A stretch of DNA of 64,000 nucleotides from the NCBI GenBank assembly GCA_944548615.1, contig OX155963.1, positions 27,289,336 through 27,353,335 on the forward strand, given 5' to 3'. A program made the translations under genes and the position numbers. How positions within the stretch are numbered: position 1 is the first letter of the stretch; the number at the start of each line of letters is the position of its first letter. Below, piece after piece: positions 54,471-64,000 of the stretch. Below the pieces are notes generated by a model that had not been told where the DNA came from, ran no database searches, and saw only the letters and a program-made list of their open reading frames with translations. This DNA is from Micropterix aruncella (lineage: Eukaryota; Arthropoda; Insecta; Lepidoptera; Micropterigidae).

Positions 54471-55399
54471 TAAGTTTTGTTAGGCCTAATATACATAGGT
54501 ATTATTGTAAATAAACTGTGTAATGTTTTATGTGTTCAATAAATAAATATGAATTAAACTGAGTTTGTCTATTCTGAAATCGTGCAGTATAGTTATTTAA
54601 ACTATATATTTATAATTTATTATTAACGTATAACGCGTAAAATTAAATTAACAGTAGGGAATTTTGCTCTTTATACATAAAAAAATCAAAACGAGTTTTA
54701 TATGGCCACTTTATATTTTAAAAAAAATAAAATGTTGTTATATCCTAACAGACAAGCCACATATCCTGCAATAAAAAGGACTCAAGCCACTAAAATGTCT
54801 ATTTATCTATTTTGGTGTAGATTCATCACTTTTACTTGAACTAGTGGAGAATTTTCCCTATCGTTTACTGAATCGTCAGAGCCAATATCCTAACCTGAAC
54901 CATACCGTCTATTTCGTTATAAGTCACCTGTTTTCGCTTTAATGATATTCGATCACCTGTCGCCATGTTGACTGTTGTGGCTTATGATATTCTTGTTTTT
55001 TAAAAAATCCACTGGTTTGCAAGCCAGCAACAAGTTATTTATAGCTTGGTGAGGACATCTGTCGCGCAATAGCCGTACAACGGGGATATTGGTTTGAAAC
55101 CTTCTTTACAGATGCCATTTCACTAAAATCGTGAAAATTCAAAAATTGTGTAGATCCGTTATTGCCCCGACCTCTTCAATTATTTGTGGTGACGATGAAA
55201 CATGCAAGGTTTCCTAGGTGTGTTGCGACTATACAAATAAGCTGGACGCTGTACACTCACTAAATAAAATATCCGCCCTATCATACCTATTTAATAGACT
55301 TTAGTAAATACTGTCGATACTTTATATTGACATCATTTATAATCACAATTATATATATTTTTTAAAATTAAAATACAAATTTGTATATCAAAACTATAT
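54471..55399. other. AT-rich interior with a doubtful minus-strand frame
   Basis: On the minus strand from 54966 one reads MATGDRISLKRKQVTYNEID, and in a shifted frame GSDDSVNDRENSPL. An acidic, serine-rich N terminus is common in transposases, but this is broken and unassigned. Otherwise AT-rich. Confidence 0.25.
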
Positions 55400-55795
55400 A
55401 GTTTATTTTATTTACAAAGCCGTCCTAATTAGGCCCCGCCTATACTACGGTAGGCTTATTGTAAATGTATTTAGTGTAGATTACTTGTTTTACGGCATGA
55501 TTTTTTTATATACATAGTGTCTAATGAATAAGAGTAATATATTTTATTTAGTAAATCATGTGTAGGTACATAATAATATAACAGTATGTGATAAAATAAT
55601 ATTTAAATATACATACATATAATAGATAATATATACATACATATATAGATATACACATATACATACACATATACATACATATACGCATATACTTTATAGA
55701 TAGATATTTAATATAGATAGATATTTAAAATGAAACTTCGTCATTTATTTTATTATATATCTTATTAGTGTCTCCGTTTCTTGTCGACCCATAGT
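55400..55795 (-). mobile_element. LINE 3' end, inverted partner of 23335-23702
   Basis: On the minus strand it has the start GGGTCGACAAGAAACGGAGA and the block 'AAGCCTACCGTAGTATAGGCG', then 'TTAGGACGGCTTTG'. An ATACATACATATA-rich microsatellite (about 55610-55690) lies in the middle. Confidence 0.65.
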
Positions 55796-56191
55796 CAAAA
55801 GTGACTTTGTTGGGTTGTATAATACATAGGTTAATAGACTTATCGATCATCCGAGTAATCGATTTACGTCCCGACTGCCGTGACCCTATCCGGCGACCGG
55901 CCAGCTTCGCAAATCAGTACATTGATGTAATTACGAGTGATTGCAATAAGTGCGCGCATCGTTGTCAACGGTCAAAAAGTAATGTTTATTCGGAAAAGAC
56001 AGGTTCTTACTCGATTGTGAAAAGTGCATTTACACAAAATCTAGCGCATCGGAGGCAATACAAGGCCACTCAAGTTTAAATGGACGTTCAGGGACGGCTT
56101 CCAGGCATTGAAGTAAATATAATAATAATTATTATTATGTTATATAAAATAGTAACGTTGTCGGTGTCTCTCTCAATTTTGCAGCAATTTA

Positions 56192-57364
56192 ATATATGTA
56201 GTATAGGAACCTCTCCTAGATTGTTGATTTTTTAAAGTCACCCGTATATTATATTTAATACGCTGATTTCGAATCTGCAATAATATTTATTCGGATTCAA
56301 TAAATAAGCGAGATATAGGCACTTCTAAAGTGTTAAAATCATACATATTGGTAGGTTGTTAGTTTTTATCCTAATACCTATATGGCGGAAGCGATTAGAT
56401 TAGTTGTTTTAAAAAAGAATAAATTTTATTTTTGGTATTATTCTAGTTTAGGTACCTCTTCTAGTTTGTTGATTTTTCAATATCACCTGACTATATTCAC
56501 CACGCTGATTCCTAAATATATATATTTTTGAAATTAGTTTTTATGTTTTAACTTAACCTACTGTCATTTAGGTGTTGATGAATTGTTTAAAAAAAAAATA
56601 TTGTGGCACTCGGGGACTGCCACGGTAAAGCTATTGCATAGCATTTTTAACAACTTATGCAATTATAATTATTTATTTATTTAATTTTTTCTGATATCAG
56701 ATAACTGCGCTCTATCGGAAAACGTTGAAATTATTCCGAATCATTTACGGCTGCGGAAGCAAATGATTCGGAATAATTTAAACGTCTTTCGATAGAGCGC
56801 CGCGCACGAATTTTTTATTCAATAAAGCAAAAAAACCGAATTATTCGAAAAAAATCGTAGATAAAAAGATAGATAATTAAATTATCTTTAAAATGGTGCA
56901 GGTTTCATAATAATACGCCAGATAGTATTTGCGTAGTAGTCGTTTTTGTGTTCGGTTAGACCTAATTTCACAAATTAATTACACTATGTAATATAAACGA
57001 AATCTAAAATATTCAAAGCTAAGAATATTAGGAAAATGTTCTTGTTTAACATATATTTTTTTCGAATCGTAAGCAGTACTCGTTTAGACGTAATTATCAG
57101 TTTAAAATCATTAATTTTCGTTAAGAAATTTCTTCATTCGGTCGCCGCGCTGGCCTACTAGGCCCGCGATAAAAGCTATGCAATAGCTTAAAAACTAACT
57201 TAAACTACCGAAATGTAGGTGTTTGACACTTCCTTAAATGCCTATATCTCGCTTATTTATTTAGTCCGAATAAATATTATTGCAGATTCGGAATTAACGT
57301 GGTGAATATAGTCGGGTGACGTTAAAAAATCAACAATGTAGAACTTGTTCCTATACTGCATATA
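56192..57364. mobile_element. Fold-back element, about 1.17 kb, about 140-bp inverted ends
   Basis: The left end ('GTATAGGAAC', 'TTGTTGATTTTTTAAAGTCA', 'CGAATCTGCAATAATATTTA', 'AGCGAGATATAGGCA') is inverted at the right (57205-57364). A third partial direct copy lies at about 56448-56515. The centre holds a 40-bp-arm stem (56707-56746 with 56761-56800), and 'GCTATTGCATAGC' at ~56630 faces 'GCTATGCAATAGC' at ~57174. No coding frame. It is nested in the 9.8-kb element. Confidence 0.75.
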
Positions 57365-57384
57365 TACCAATACCTTTTTATTAT

Positions 57385-57480
57385 TAGGCATTATTTGACT
57401 GGAGAAATCCGACCAAATCTGGGAGTTAGGGGGTGAGCCTAGCCCGCCGTGCAGCTTGCTGCCCGGTCTCTCACTCTAAC
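57385..57480 (+). mobile_element. DR-A fragment
   Basis: GGAGAAATCCGACCAAATCT, then GGGAGTTAGGGGGTGA match the middle of DR-A (compare 25390-25425 and 60330). Continuation to 57650 is uncertain. Confidence 0.6.
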
Positions 57481-57728
57481 GGGCCGTGGCGTAGTTTGAT
57501 AGCGGGTATGCATCGTCAAAATTCTGTACATTTCACTCTGGGCGATTAGCGATAAAGTTCGTTGAAACGCCGTGGGGTGATGGGCTTGCCCATGTATAGT
57601 TCTCAGGACTATCGTAACTGAGCTCAGTGGCGTACAGCGCCAAAATGTAATCAAAAAATAGCCGCCTGTCCTGTGGTAATAATACAGGTCATGATTTATT
57701 TATAATGTTCTTTTTAATGTCATTTCAG

Positions 57729-57982
57729 AAAATGGTTATTCTAATGTAGACGACCTGAAGGGCATCACTGGCTTTGAGCTAAAAACTGTTATACCGAACG
57801 TATTGCATAGAAAAAAAATCTCAAAAGCATTAATTCCCTGGCTAATTTTACATCAGCAAGAAATCGACGAAGAAATGCCACTGACTGCGGGTCTTCATCC
57901 TTCTCAAATCAGCACAATAATAATCCCAGGAAAGATTTTATACTTAAGTGTTGTAGTTTTTGGATTAATATATATTTCATGA
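57729..57982 (+). CDS. Exon-like open frame, 83 codons, unrecognised
   Basis: Begins directly after a good 3' splice-acceptor context (TTTTTAATGTCATTTCAG, AG at 57727-57728) and runs in frame to TGA at 57980-57982. Reads NGYSNVDDLKGITGFELKTV, then NVLHRKKISKALIPWLILHQ, EIDEEMPLTAGLHPSQISTI and a short hydrophobic end. Composition is protein-like and charged, unlike chance AT-rich frames. No family recognised. No matching upstream exon in phase was found; an ATG...GAA|GTAAAT candidate at 56080-56112 is out of phase. It could be a captured host exon or part of the element's own protein. Confidence 0.4.
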
Positions 57983-58259
57983 TGAATATATTAACAGTTG
58001 TTTCATTTTGTTTTAATCGCAATGTATGTTTAATATGATATGTAGAAACTCATCAAGAGAACAGTAATATTGTGTAAGTATTTGGTGGGTTGCAGAATAC
58101 GTTTAGTGGGTACTTTCATAACTCTTTCCTTATTTATTTGCAGGAAGGACATTCGAGTGAGTTTCTCCCTTGGAATATCTAAATTATCATCTTGTAACTG
58201 AAAAAAATGGAAGGTAATAGTTTCTCTCATATTTACTTTCATTTTTAGGTGGTAATTTC
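57983..58259. other. No gene recognised
   Basis: AT-rich transition into the right subterminal repeat zone of the 9.8-kb element. Confidence 0.4.
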
Positions 58260-59756
58260 AAAAGTATTTGGAAGGCCCGACCCGTCGAATTATACATGCA
58301 CATTGCACCTGCAACAGAGAGGAAAACCGAAGGGTAATAAATTTCCTGCGGTAGTTACTTTCTGAGGTGGTAATTCTAAATATTTGAAAGGCTTGTCCAT
58401 TCGAACAGTTATTCATTGCAGCTGAAGGTTAGAATCAGGAATATTTTTGTTGCAAATGAATAATTCTGATGTTCACATGGATTACCTTCAAAATATTTAG
58501 GCTTATGGCCAACAATAGAACGTAATTACAGCAGGAATACCTTCCGTTTTTTCTTTCTGTATCAGATGGCGAATCCGGATTTTCTGATAAACAAATCCTC
58601 CCAAATATATGAAATTACTACCTACAATAGAAGGTAATTATGGCAGCAAAAACTTACCGTCTGCTTTTTCCTTTCTGCCGCGAGAGAATAATTAAGATAT
58701 TCGAAAGGAGTTATCACCTACAACAGGATGTAAAAACGGGAGGAAATTTTTTCCTACTGGAATTACCTTCTGCTTAGAAGGAATATCCTCGAATCGCCTT
58801 CCTAAATTGGGAGGAAAAGGCACAGATTTTCCTTCTGATACTAGGTGGGTATCAGAAGGAAATTCTGTATATATTGGAAGGTAAAACTAAAACAGTCAAC
58901 TGAAATGGAAGACTATTCCTACTAAATGCACCTTCTCTTACGGTAGGAAATTTTAAAATTTAGACGGAAAATATGCGATTAACCTTCGCATTTAGAAGGC
59001 AGAACTAGGTAGGTATCAGAAGGAAATTCTGTATAAATTGGAAGGTAAAACTAAAACAGTCAACTGAAATGGAAGACTATTCCTACTATATGCACCTTCT
59101 CTTACGGTAGGATATTTTAAATTTTAGAAGGAAAATATGCGATTAACCTTCGTATTTAGAAGGCAGAATATTACACATTCCGTCCATATTAGAAGGTTTT
59201 TTTGGGATTTGGGAAGATTAACCTTCCGCAACAAAAGGTCCTAAAATGCTTCGGACGGAATATCCACATATAAACAGAAGGTCCATGTTCAAATATTCCA
59301 TTATTGCCTTCCATTTAGATAGGAATTAGAAGTAAAAGTGGTAGGAAAATGCAATTCCATCCAAATATATCATCTTTGTTGGTAGGATTTTTTGGAGGGT
59401 AATTTGCCAAATAAGAAGGAATTAGAGGATATTACTTCTGCAAATTTTCCTTCCTTTTTGACAGTTCAGAAGGAAATATGGAAAGCAAAGTTACCTTCCG
59501 AATTTTACCTTCCTTTTTGACTCAGAAGGATATTGAGGAAGGAAATAATTTTGATAGGAAATAGGAAATCGGAAGATTAATTTGTATACGTATAACCTTT
59601 CGAAATGGAAGGTAAAGTTGGACGGAAAATATTTGGAAGGTAATTTTGGATGGAAAAAAAAGTTCAAAATATCCATTTAAATTAGATGGAAATTTTCCTT
59701 CTGAGTCAAAAGGGACGTATCTATCTTCCAATTTCAGAAGATTATTTCTCTCAGTG
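58260..59756 (-). repeat. Right subterminal repeat zone of the 9.8-kb element
   Basis: Dense in GGAAGGTAA, AGAAGGAAA and their complements, in the same style as the left zone but not a simple inverted copy. Contains a perfect-looking 164-bp duplication (58841-59168). Open frames here are by-products. Confidence 0.75.
58841..59168 (+). repeat. Tandem duplication, unit 164 bp
   Basis: Units start CTAGGTGGGTATCAGAAGGA (58841) and CTAGGTAGGTATCAGAAGGA (59005), and share 'AACTAAAACAGTCAACTGAA', 'CACCTTCTCTTACGGTAGGA' and 'GATTAACCTTCG'. Only a few differences, so the duplication is young relative to the left array. Confidence 0.9.
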
Positions 59757-59890
59757 CACAGCGTCCTTTGCTCGGCTGTTCACCCAGGATCGGATGGCCG
59801 ATGGTCATTTCAAGAGCAGTCGCCGTAAGGTCCGCAACCACCCCCGCTCTATAGGAAACAGTACTGCTTCCAGACTCCCCCGACTGTGAC
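59757..59890 (-). mobile_element. DR-A inverted copy, second part
   Basis: Resumes the copy interrupted at 49930: CACAGCGTCCTTTGCTCGGC, 'GATGGTCATTTCAAGAGCAG', 'CTATAGGAAACAGTACTG', ending near CTCCCCCGACTGT. Confidence 0.8.
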
Positions 59891-59994
59891 AACAGTCGGG
59901 AGCTAACGGGCCCATGATGAGGTGGCCACGATGACCCATGTGTTCAGGGTCGGTCACACTCACGGGTCAACACCCATCCGATGGCCTCCACGCA

Positions 59995-60558
59995 TGGGGT
60001 GCGAACCTGGGTAGGACACTGGGTCAACCAGTCTCCCCTGGGAATCAAACCTCTGGCGCTCCTGGACGGTCTACGCACCGAGCGGCGCAAGCCAATCGAT
60101 TGTGCTCTCCGACTAACAGTCGGGGGAGTCTGGGAACTGTATTGTTTCCTATAGAGCGGGGGTGGTTGCCTACCTTACGGCGACTGCTCTTGAAATGACC
60201 ATTGGCCATCCGATCCCGGTTCAGAGTCGGGCAAAGGACGCCTTGGTCCGCGATAGATTCGGTGCACACCGTTTCACCGCTTCGTAAGGGAGAGGACCGC
60301 GCAAGCGACCTCGAACTCGGAACCAATCGAGAGACCGGAGAAATCTGGTCACAATTAGAAGCAAGGGCGCGAGTGTCGGCCCGCCAGGTAACATTGGCTA
60401 TCTCGCGGTAAGGCGTTGGCTTCTTGCGGGTTGTGACGTAGCTGGACGTTGGATTTATTCTGTCCAAAGTCTTCTACGTTCACTGCAGGGCGACAGAACG
60501 AGAAAATCGTTAAAACGTCCTGTGGTGACGGGCTCGCCCGTTGTAGTTGACAACGCAA
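59995..60558 (+). mobile_element. DR-A dispersed repeat, near full length
   Basis: From a diverged left part ('GCGAACCTGGGTAGGACACT') through 'GGGGGAGTCTGGGAACTG', 'CCTTGGTCCGCGATAGATTC' and 'AAGGGAGAGGACCGCGCAAG' to the hairpin end CGGGCTCGCCCGTTGTAG, TTGACAAC. From 60115 onward it is the inverted near-duplicate of the split copy. The 140-codon minus-strand frame (60045-60467) is a by-product. Confidence 0.8.
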
Positions 60559-60704
60559 GTTGTGACAACAGTGTTAATCTATTAAGTTCAAAACAAGTAA
60601 GCTGTTCAGTGAATTCGGCAAAAATTAAGTAAGTGATTTTTTTACGTATTTTTATTAAATAATACTATATAACACATAATTTTACAAAAAAACCGACCCC
60701 AAAG

Positions 60705-61035
60705 TGCCGCAGCCATGTCATGGTGATACGTACGGGCTATCATAATTGAATGCGTATACAAAATTTTGTGCCTGTAATGTTGACCGTTGAGGAGTTCCCT
60801 CGTAGGAAGCCAACCCTGGGTGCCGCAGTCGTGTTTTGGTAAAACTTAGAGCGGGCTGTCGTAATTGAATGCATATACAATTTCGTGTCTGTGCTGTTGG
60901 CCGTTAAGGAGTCCCCTCGTCGGGAGCCAACCCTGTGTGCAACAGCCATGTCATGGTAAAACTTAGAACGGACTATCATAACTGAATGAGTATACAAAAT
61001 TTCGTGTCTGTGCGTTGAGGGCCAACCCAGGGTGT
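60705..61035 (-). repeat. Minisatellite, about 119-bp unit, about 3 copies, inverted
   Basis: Same unit as 14011-14275: 'GAATGCGTATACAAAATTTT', 'GTGCCTGTAATGTTGACCG', 'AGCCAACCCTGGGTGCCGCA' repeated three times with divergence. Followed by a sequence like the 624-1008 element (61070-61160) and by the common lepidopteran motif CTTCTTTTTTTGAAGTCGG, GTTAAAAA at 61301-61328. Confidence 0.8.
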
Positions 61036-61374
61036 AGGATCAGGTCATGCTGACCATAAAAATAAATAGATTGTCATCGGAATTGAATAAACATGTACAT
61101 TTTCAACTTCATATGATAATATTTGAGGAGTTCCCTCAATTCCTAATGGATCCCATCATCAGAACAGGATTTTGATAAAATGTGACCAATCTGCAAGTAT
61201 ATCTTTTCAAATAAAAAAAGATTTTTTTAAATCGGTTCATAAACGGCAGAGTTCTGAGGTAACAAACATTAAAAATAAAGATACAACCGAATTGACAACC
61301 TCCTTCTTTTTTTGAAGTCGGTTAAAAAACTAGTAACCTCCGAAAGTGCTTCAATTTATTTAGAGGGTTCTTCA

Positions 61375-61475
61375 AATCTTCGGCAAACGATAAGACCAGG
61401 CCATCCAGGCCGCATATTTTTTGAGAGACGTGTCCTAAACTGGCCTGGACACGTTAACGAACGAACGAACTCTTT
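61375..61475 (+). pseudogene. LINE C-terminal scrap, homologous to 13230-13335
   Basis: TRPGHPGRIFFERRVLNWPG then HVNERTN-like residues parallel the 13.3-kb fragment (FLERRVLTWPGHE). Too short to place in a clade. Confidence 0.45.
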
Positions 61476-61699
61476 GGATATGAGATTAATAAAAGATTTT
61501 TCATTCTGTATCCATATAGCGAGTAATTATGTGAAGTCTGCGTCCGAAAACACATTTTACTCCACCAATCACATTCACTCGCGGTTGTAGTGGTTGATAA
61601 GCCTTTGGTCCCCTATCGATAACAAGAGACTTTGATAGCGATGGCTGTGCGTGGGTGGGTGTTGTTGGCGAAACTGTGAAAATGGCTAAGAAATACGAT

Positions 61700-62035
61700 C
61701 AAGGATTATGAATTTCCCGCGTTTTCGCTTTTTTTCAATTATAATTTAAGTAACATGCATTTATTTGTTTAGAACACAAATATTCTTATTAATATATTAT
61801 TCTCATAAAATAATTCCTGTTTTTTTTCCGAGGAGTAATTTAAGTAAAAAGTATTTTTTTTTAAAACTCAAATATATTTGGTTTACAGATAAATGTATAT
61901 TTTATTCTCGCTCTAACCCTTGATAAAATATCATATTTTGAGTTAATAAATTTTAAAAATGGAATTACCAAAATTTGAAAAAGTTGACGTTGATCGTTTT
62001 TTCTTGTAATTTTCATAACCCTCTCTATTTGTAAT
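61700..62035 (+). repeat. Dispersed repeat, third copy of the 10.3-kb family
   Basis: 'CCCGCGTTTTCGCTTTTTTT', 'TTTAAGTAAAAAGTATTTTT', 'CTCAAATATATTTGGTTTAC', 'TTTTAAAAATGGAATTACCA' occur in the same order as in 10287-11144. Confidence 0.65.
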
Positions 62036-62119
62036 AATGCTAAGATCACCCTCACGGGAAGTTCCTTTTGCTTGTCACTTAAGGCACAGTATACCAAACT
62101 GTGTATACTGTGTATCTGG

Positions 62120-62547
62120 CAGTGTTGGGCAAAATTTAGTCGATTGACGATTGAATAAGTTAATCGCGATTGACGACTAAGGATTGATTCGTTAGTATCG
62201 CCAGTCGGCGACTAACGATTGATTAGTTTCAATTGCTAGTCACGATTGACGATTAAACGTCTGCGATTGATATTCTCGACAGCTGTCAACTTTAGTTTTG
62301 CGTTTTTTCGTCGGTCGGTGCGGTCGGTGCGACCGACGCGACCGCGAACGCGACCGATAGACCAACCGGCCGACGAGAATGAATTCTCGGGTGGTATCGT
62401 ATCTAAAGAGCAAGTCAGTCGCGATTGACGATTAACGACTAATTGATTTAGTCGCGATTACTTCAATCGTGATTAACGTTAGTCGCGACTAAATCAATCG
62501 TGACTAAATAAATCGTGATTGATTAGTCGATTGAAATATTAACACTG
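62120..62547. mobile_element. hAT-type MITE, 428 bp, 8-bp TSD
   Basis: Left end CAGTGTTGGGC and right end AACACTG form 7-bp TIRs. GTATCTGG flanks both sides exactly (62112-62119, 62548-62555). An 8-bp duplication with CAGTG ends is diagnostic of hAT transposition. The interior is an odd cryptic repeat of GATTGACGATTAA/TTAGTCGCGATT words with a CGGTCGGTG-rich centre (62308-62375). It encodes no transposase; the 60-codon frame inside is meaningless. Confidence 0.92.
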
Positions 62548-62847
62548 GTATCTGGTATACCGCGTTTAATAGTACGAGCCTATAGGGTATATGGCAAGAA
62601 CGTCTAAAACATTACGGCATTGTAGTCTCTAATATGTAGTTCAAGATTTTCTAAAAATCCTACCTAGAAACAAAATAATGATCTTATTACTTTACTCTAT
62701 ATGTGAAATCTTGTACACGCCAACAAGCAAACTTTTCAGGGCGTGAAAAAACTGAATAAGTTCGTTCACGAGATGTTTTTTTTAGTTGGGTAAGTAAATC
62801 AAACAATATAAAAAAAAAGATTATTTTACTGTAGTAATAACGAAGTA

Positions 62848-63402
62848 GCGAACGGTTTCGTGCAGCTTGGGCCATAAAATCCAATTTGTTCTCGGGTCGG
62901 TCCTACCCACGATTCAATTCCTATTCAGTAGCCTCATCGTGTGAAGGACTACCCCGGAAAAGACTTTCGCGTCCCACGCCTCACGGCCGGTGGATCCGTT
63001 TTCCTTGGGGGATTGTCTCCTGGCGCTACTGGACGGTTTGCGCACCGTGCGGCGACAACCAATCGGTTTGTGCCCTGTGACTAATTACTGAAGGAGTCGG
63101 GGAGGCTATGGAAATAAACTGTTTCCTAAGCAGCGGGGGTGGATGTGGACCTGTCTCCACAACTCTTAAAATGACCAGTCAGCTACCTGATCCTGAGTTC
63201 AGAGGTTAAAAGATGCCATGATCCGCGATAGATTGAAACTGAATCACGTCGGGAAGTATCCTGATGGAGATATCCAGACAAAACTTTGCTGGGCGGTACG
63301 TTTGTATCGTCCCTAAGTCTTCTAAGCTCATCTCACGTTAGACAGAACGAGCACTATCGTTAAAACTTCCTGGATGACAGGTTCGCCCGTTGTAGCTGAC
63401 AC
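62848..63402 (+). mobile_element. DR-A dispersed repeat, near full length
   Basis: Left terminus GGTTTCGTGCAGCTTGGGCC, then 'CCGGTGGATCCGTTTTCCTTGG', 'CTGGACGGTTTGCGCACC', 'GATCCGCGATAGATTGAAAC', and right terminus CAGGTTCGCCCGTTGTAG. Slightly shorter than the 25-kb copy because of internal deletions. Confidence 0.8.
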
Positions 63403-64000
63403 CTTCTACTGACGATTGTCAAATAGTTAAGTTGTTTACGAGGAATTACTGCTAAGCATGTAAGAGGTATCACCGAATGAGAATTACACGAAAACTAAAA
63501 AATTTGAGCCCTCGGGACAAGTTCGGAACGATCCAGAGCGTAGCTTTACGCCAATAACAATAAAAATCGCAAATTCTAATTTTTGGCGCGTACGAGGTCA
63601 CACATCGACGATTTGTGTGGTGGTTTGCGCAGCATCGAGAATCGCATATAAGCAATTCGCCTGTTTTGCGTTACGGAATAGTAGCAATAATAAATATTAC
63701 GTAAGTATATAGAGATAATATTAAAATGCCATTGTATTGTTATGGCGTGGCGTTATTTATAAACACAGACGATTGGCGAAATAATCAGTTATTGACGTTT
63801 AATCAGTCAACTGATAAAGGCTCTCGTAATGGCAATGAATCACACGATGTAATGTCTTTGAGGAAACGTACCGAGATAATTGGGAAATTTCGAGAGAACA
63901 AAGGACAAGAAAAAGGCAACTTTGTCGATAAAATAATCATTTTGAATGACGATTTCAAGGCATAATTCGTAGAAGAAGTGCTTTTTAACCCTTGGAGTAA
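63403..64000. other. Right edge; one unrecognised 79-codon frame
   Basis: The plus-strand frame at 63726-63965 (starts MPLYCYGVALFINTDDW, then a hydrophilic Asn/Lys/Asp-rich stretch ending ILNDDFKA) has protein-like composition and a TAA stop. I recognise no family and see no splice or promoter signals, so it may be an exon fragment, transposon debris or chance. Confidence 0.25.

Larger units (their letters stand above)
49931..59756. mobile_element. CACTA/CMC-like DNA element, 9.8 kb
   Basis: Left end CACTGAGAGAAATA is mirrored exactly by the right end (TATTTCTCTCAGTG complement, 59743-59756 apart from one inner base). CA at 49929-49930 and 59757-59758 is the 2-bp target duplication; DR-A continues across it. 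Both ends are crowded with CCTTCC/GGAAGG-type subterminal repeats (49931-52030 and 58260-59756). CACT-starting ends, short duplications and subterminal repeats point to the CACTA/CMC superfamily. Interior holds unrecognised coding-like fragments (52076-52288 minus, 57729-57982 plus) and later insertions, but no recognised transposase. Confidence 0.72.

Noticed and set aside
56080..56112. First exon (ATG...GAA|GTAAAT) for the exon-like frame at 57729
   Set aside because: The exon phases do not match: joining gives a stop within seven codons.
60045..60467. 140-codon minus-strand frame
   Set aside because: It lies entirely inside DR-A and is broken in the other copies.
1..64000. CRISPR arrays, operons or prokaryotic features
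   Set aside because: The tandem repeats found have no regular unique spacers, and composition and transposon content are eukaryotic.

Overview
The window looks like repeat-rich, AT-rich nuclear DNA from a moth or butterfly (Lepidoptera). The inference rests on recognisable insect repeats: a Helitron with the lepidopteran 5' end, (TTTA)n- and (GATTT)n-tailed LINE 3' ends, tRNA-derived SINEs, mariner and Tc1 remnants, and the common 'GAAGTCGGTTAAAAA' motif near 61,320. I see no convincing complete host protein-coding gene. Almost every open frame over 60 codons is either transposon debris or chance. There is no CRISPR array, operon or bacterial feature.

Region by region: 1-13 kb holds interspersed repeats, several ~120-bp minisatellites, a dead mariner transposase (minus strand, ~7 kb) and decayed LINE reverse-transcriptase pieces. 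13-23 kb holds a 245-bp near-perfect palindrome, a TIR element ending at TTAA, a Helitron with a LINE tail inside it, a Harbinger-type MITE with TTA duplications and a 414-bp hairpin MITE. 23-37 kb holds two adjacent LINE 3' ends, several SINE and hairpin copies, a dead Tc1 element with an intact right terminus, a 5S-rRNA-derived sequence, a second dead mariner, and LINE fragments on both strands.

37,901-49,379 is a structurally complete LTR retrotransposon (Ty3/gypsy type by its integrase) with 2,602-bp LTRs, TG...CA ends, a 4-bp AGCT target duplication and a tRNA-Lys-like primer-binding site. I found one difference between the LTRs, so the insertion is young, yet gag, protease, RT, RNase H and the start of integrase are absent: a recently inserted but non-autonomous copy.

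49,931-59,756 is a 9.8-kb DNA element with 14-bp ends CACTGAGAGAAATA, a 2-bp CA duplication, subterminal 'CCTTCC/GGAAGG' repeats, a ~552-bp tandem array on the left and a 164-bp duplication on the right. It carries a few unrecognised coding-like fragments, a Harbinger transposase scrap and fold-back elements. It sits inside one arm of an inverted duplication of a dispersed ~0.6-kb repeat, here called DR-A, which recurs at least a dozen times in the window. The last 3.5 kb contains more DR-A, minisatellite copies and a hAT-type MITE with a perfect 8-bp target duplication.

The genes do not form a pathway. What the window shows is nested transposition, and the nesting gives relative ages: DR-A copies are hosts to Harbinger and CACTA-like insertions and are therefore older. 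All family names were assigned by reading motifs, without database searches.
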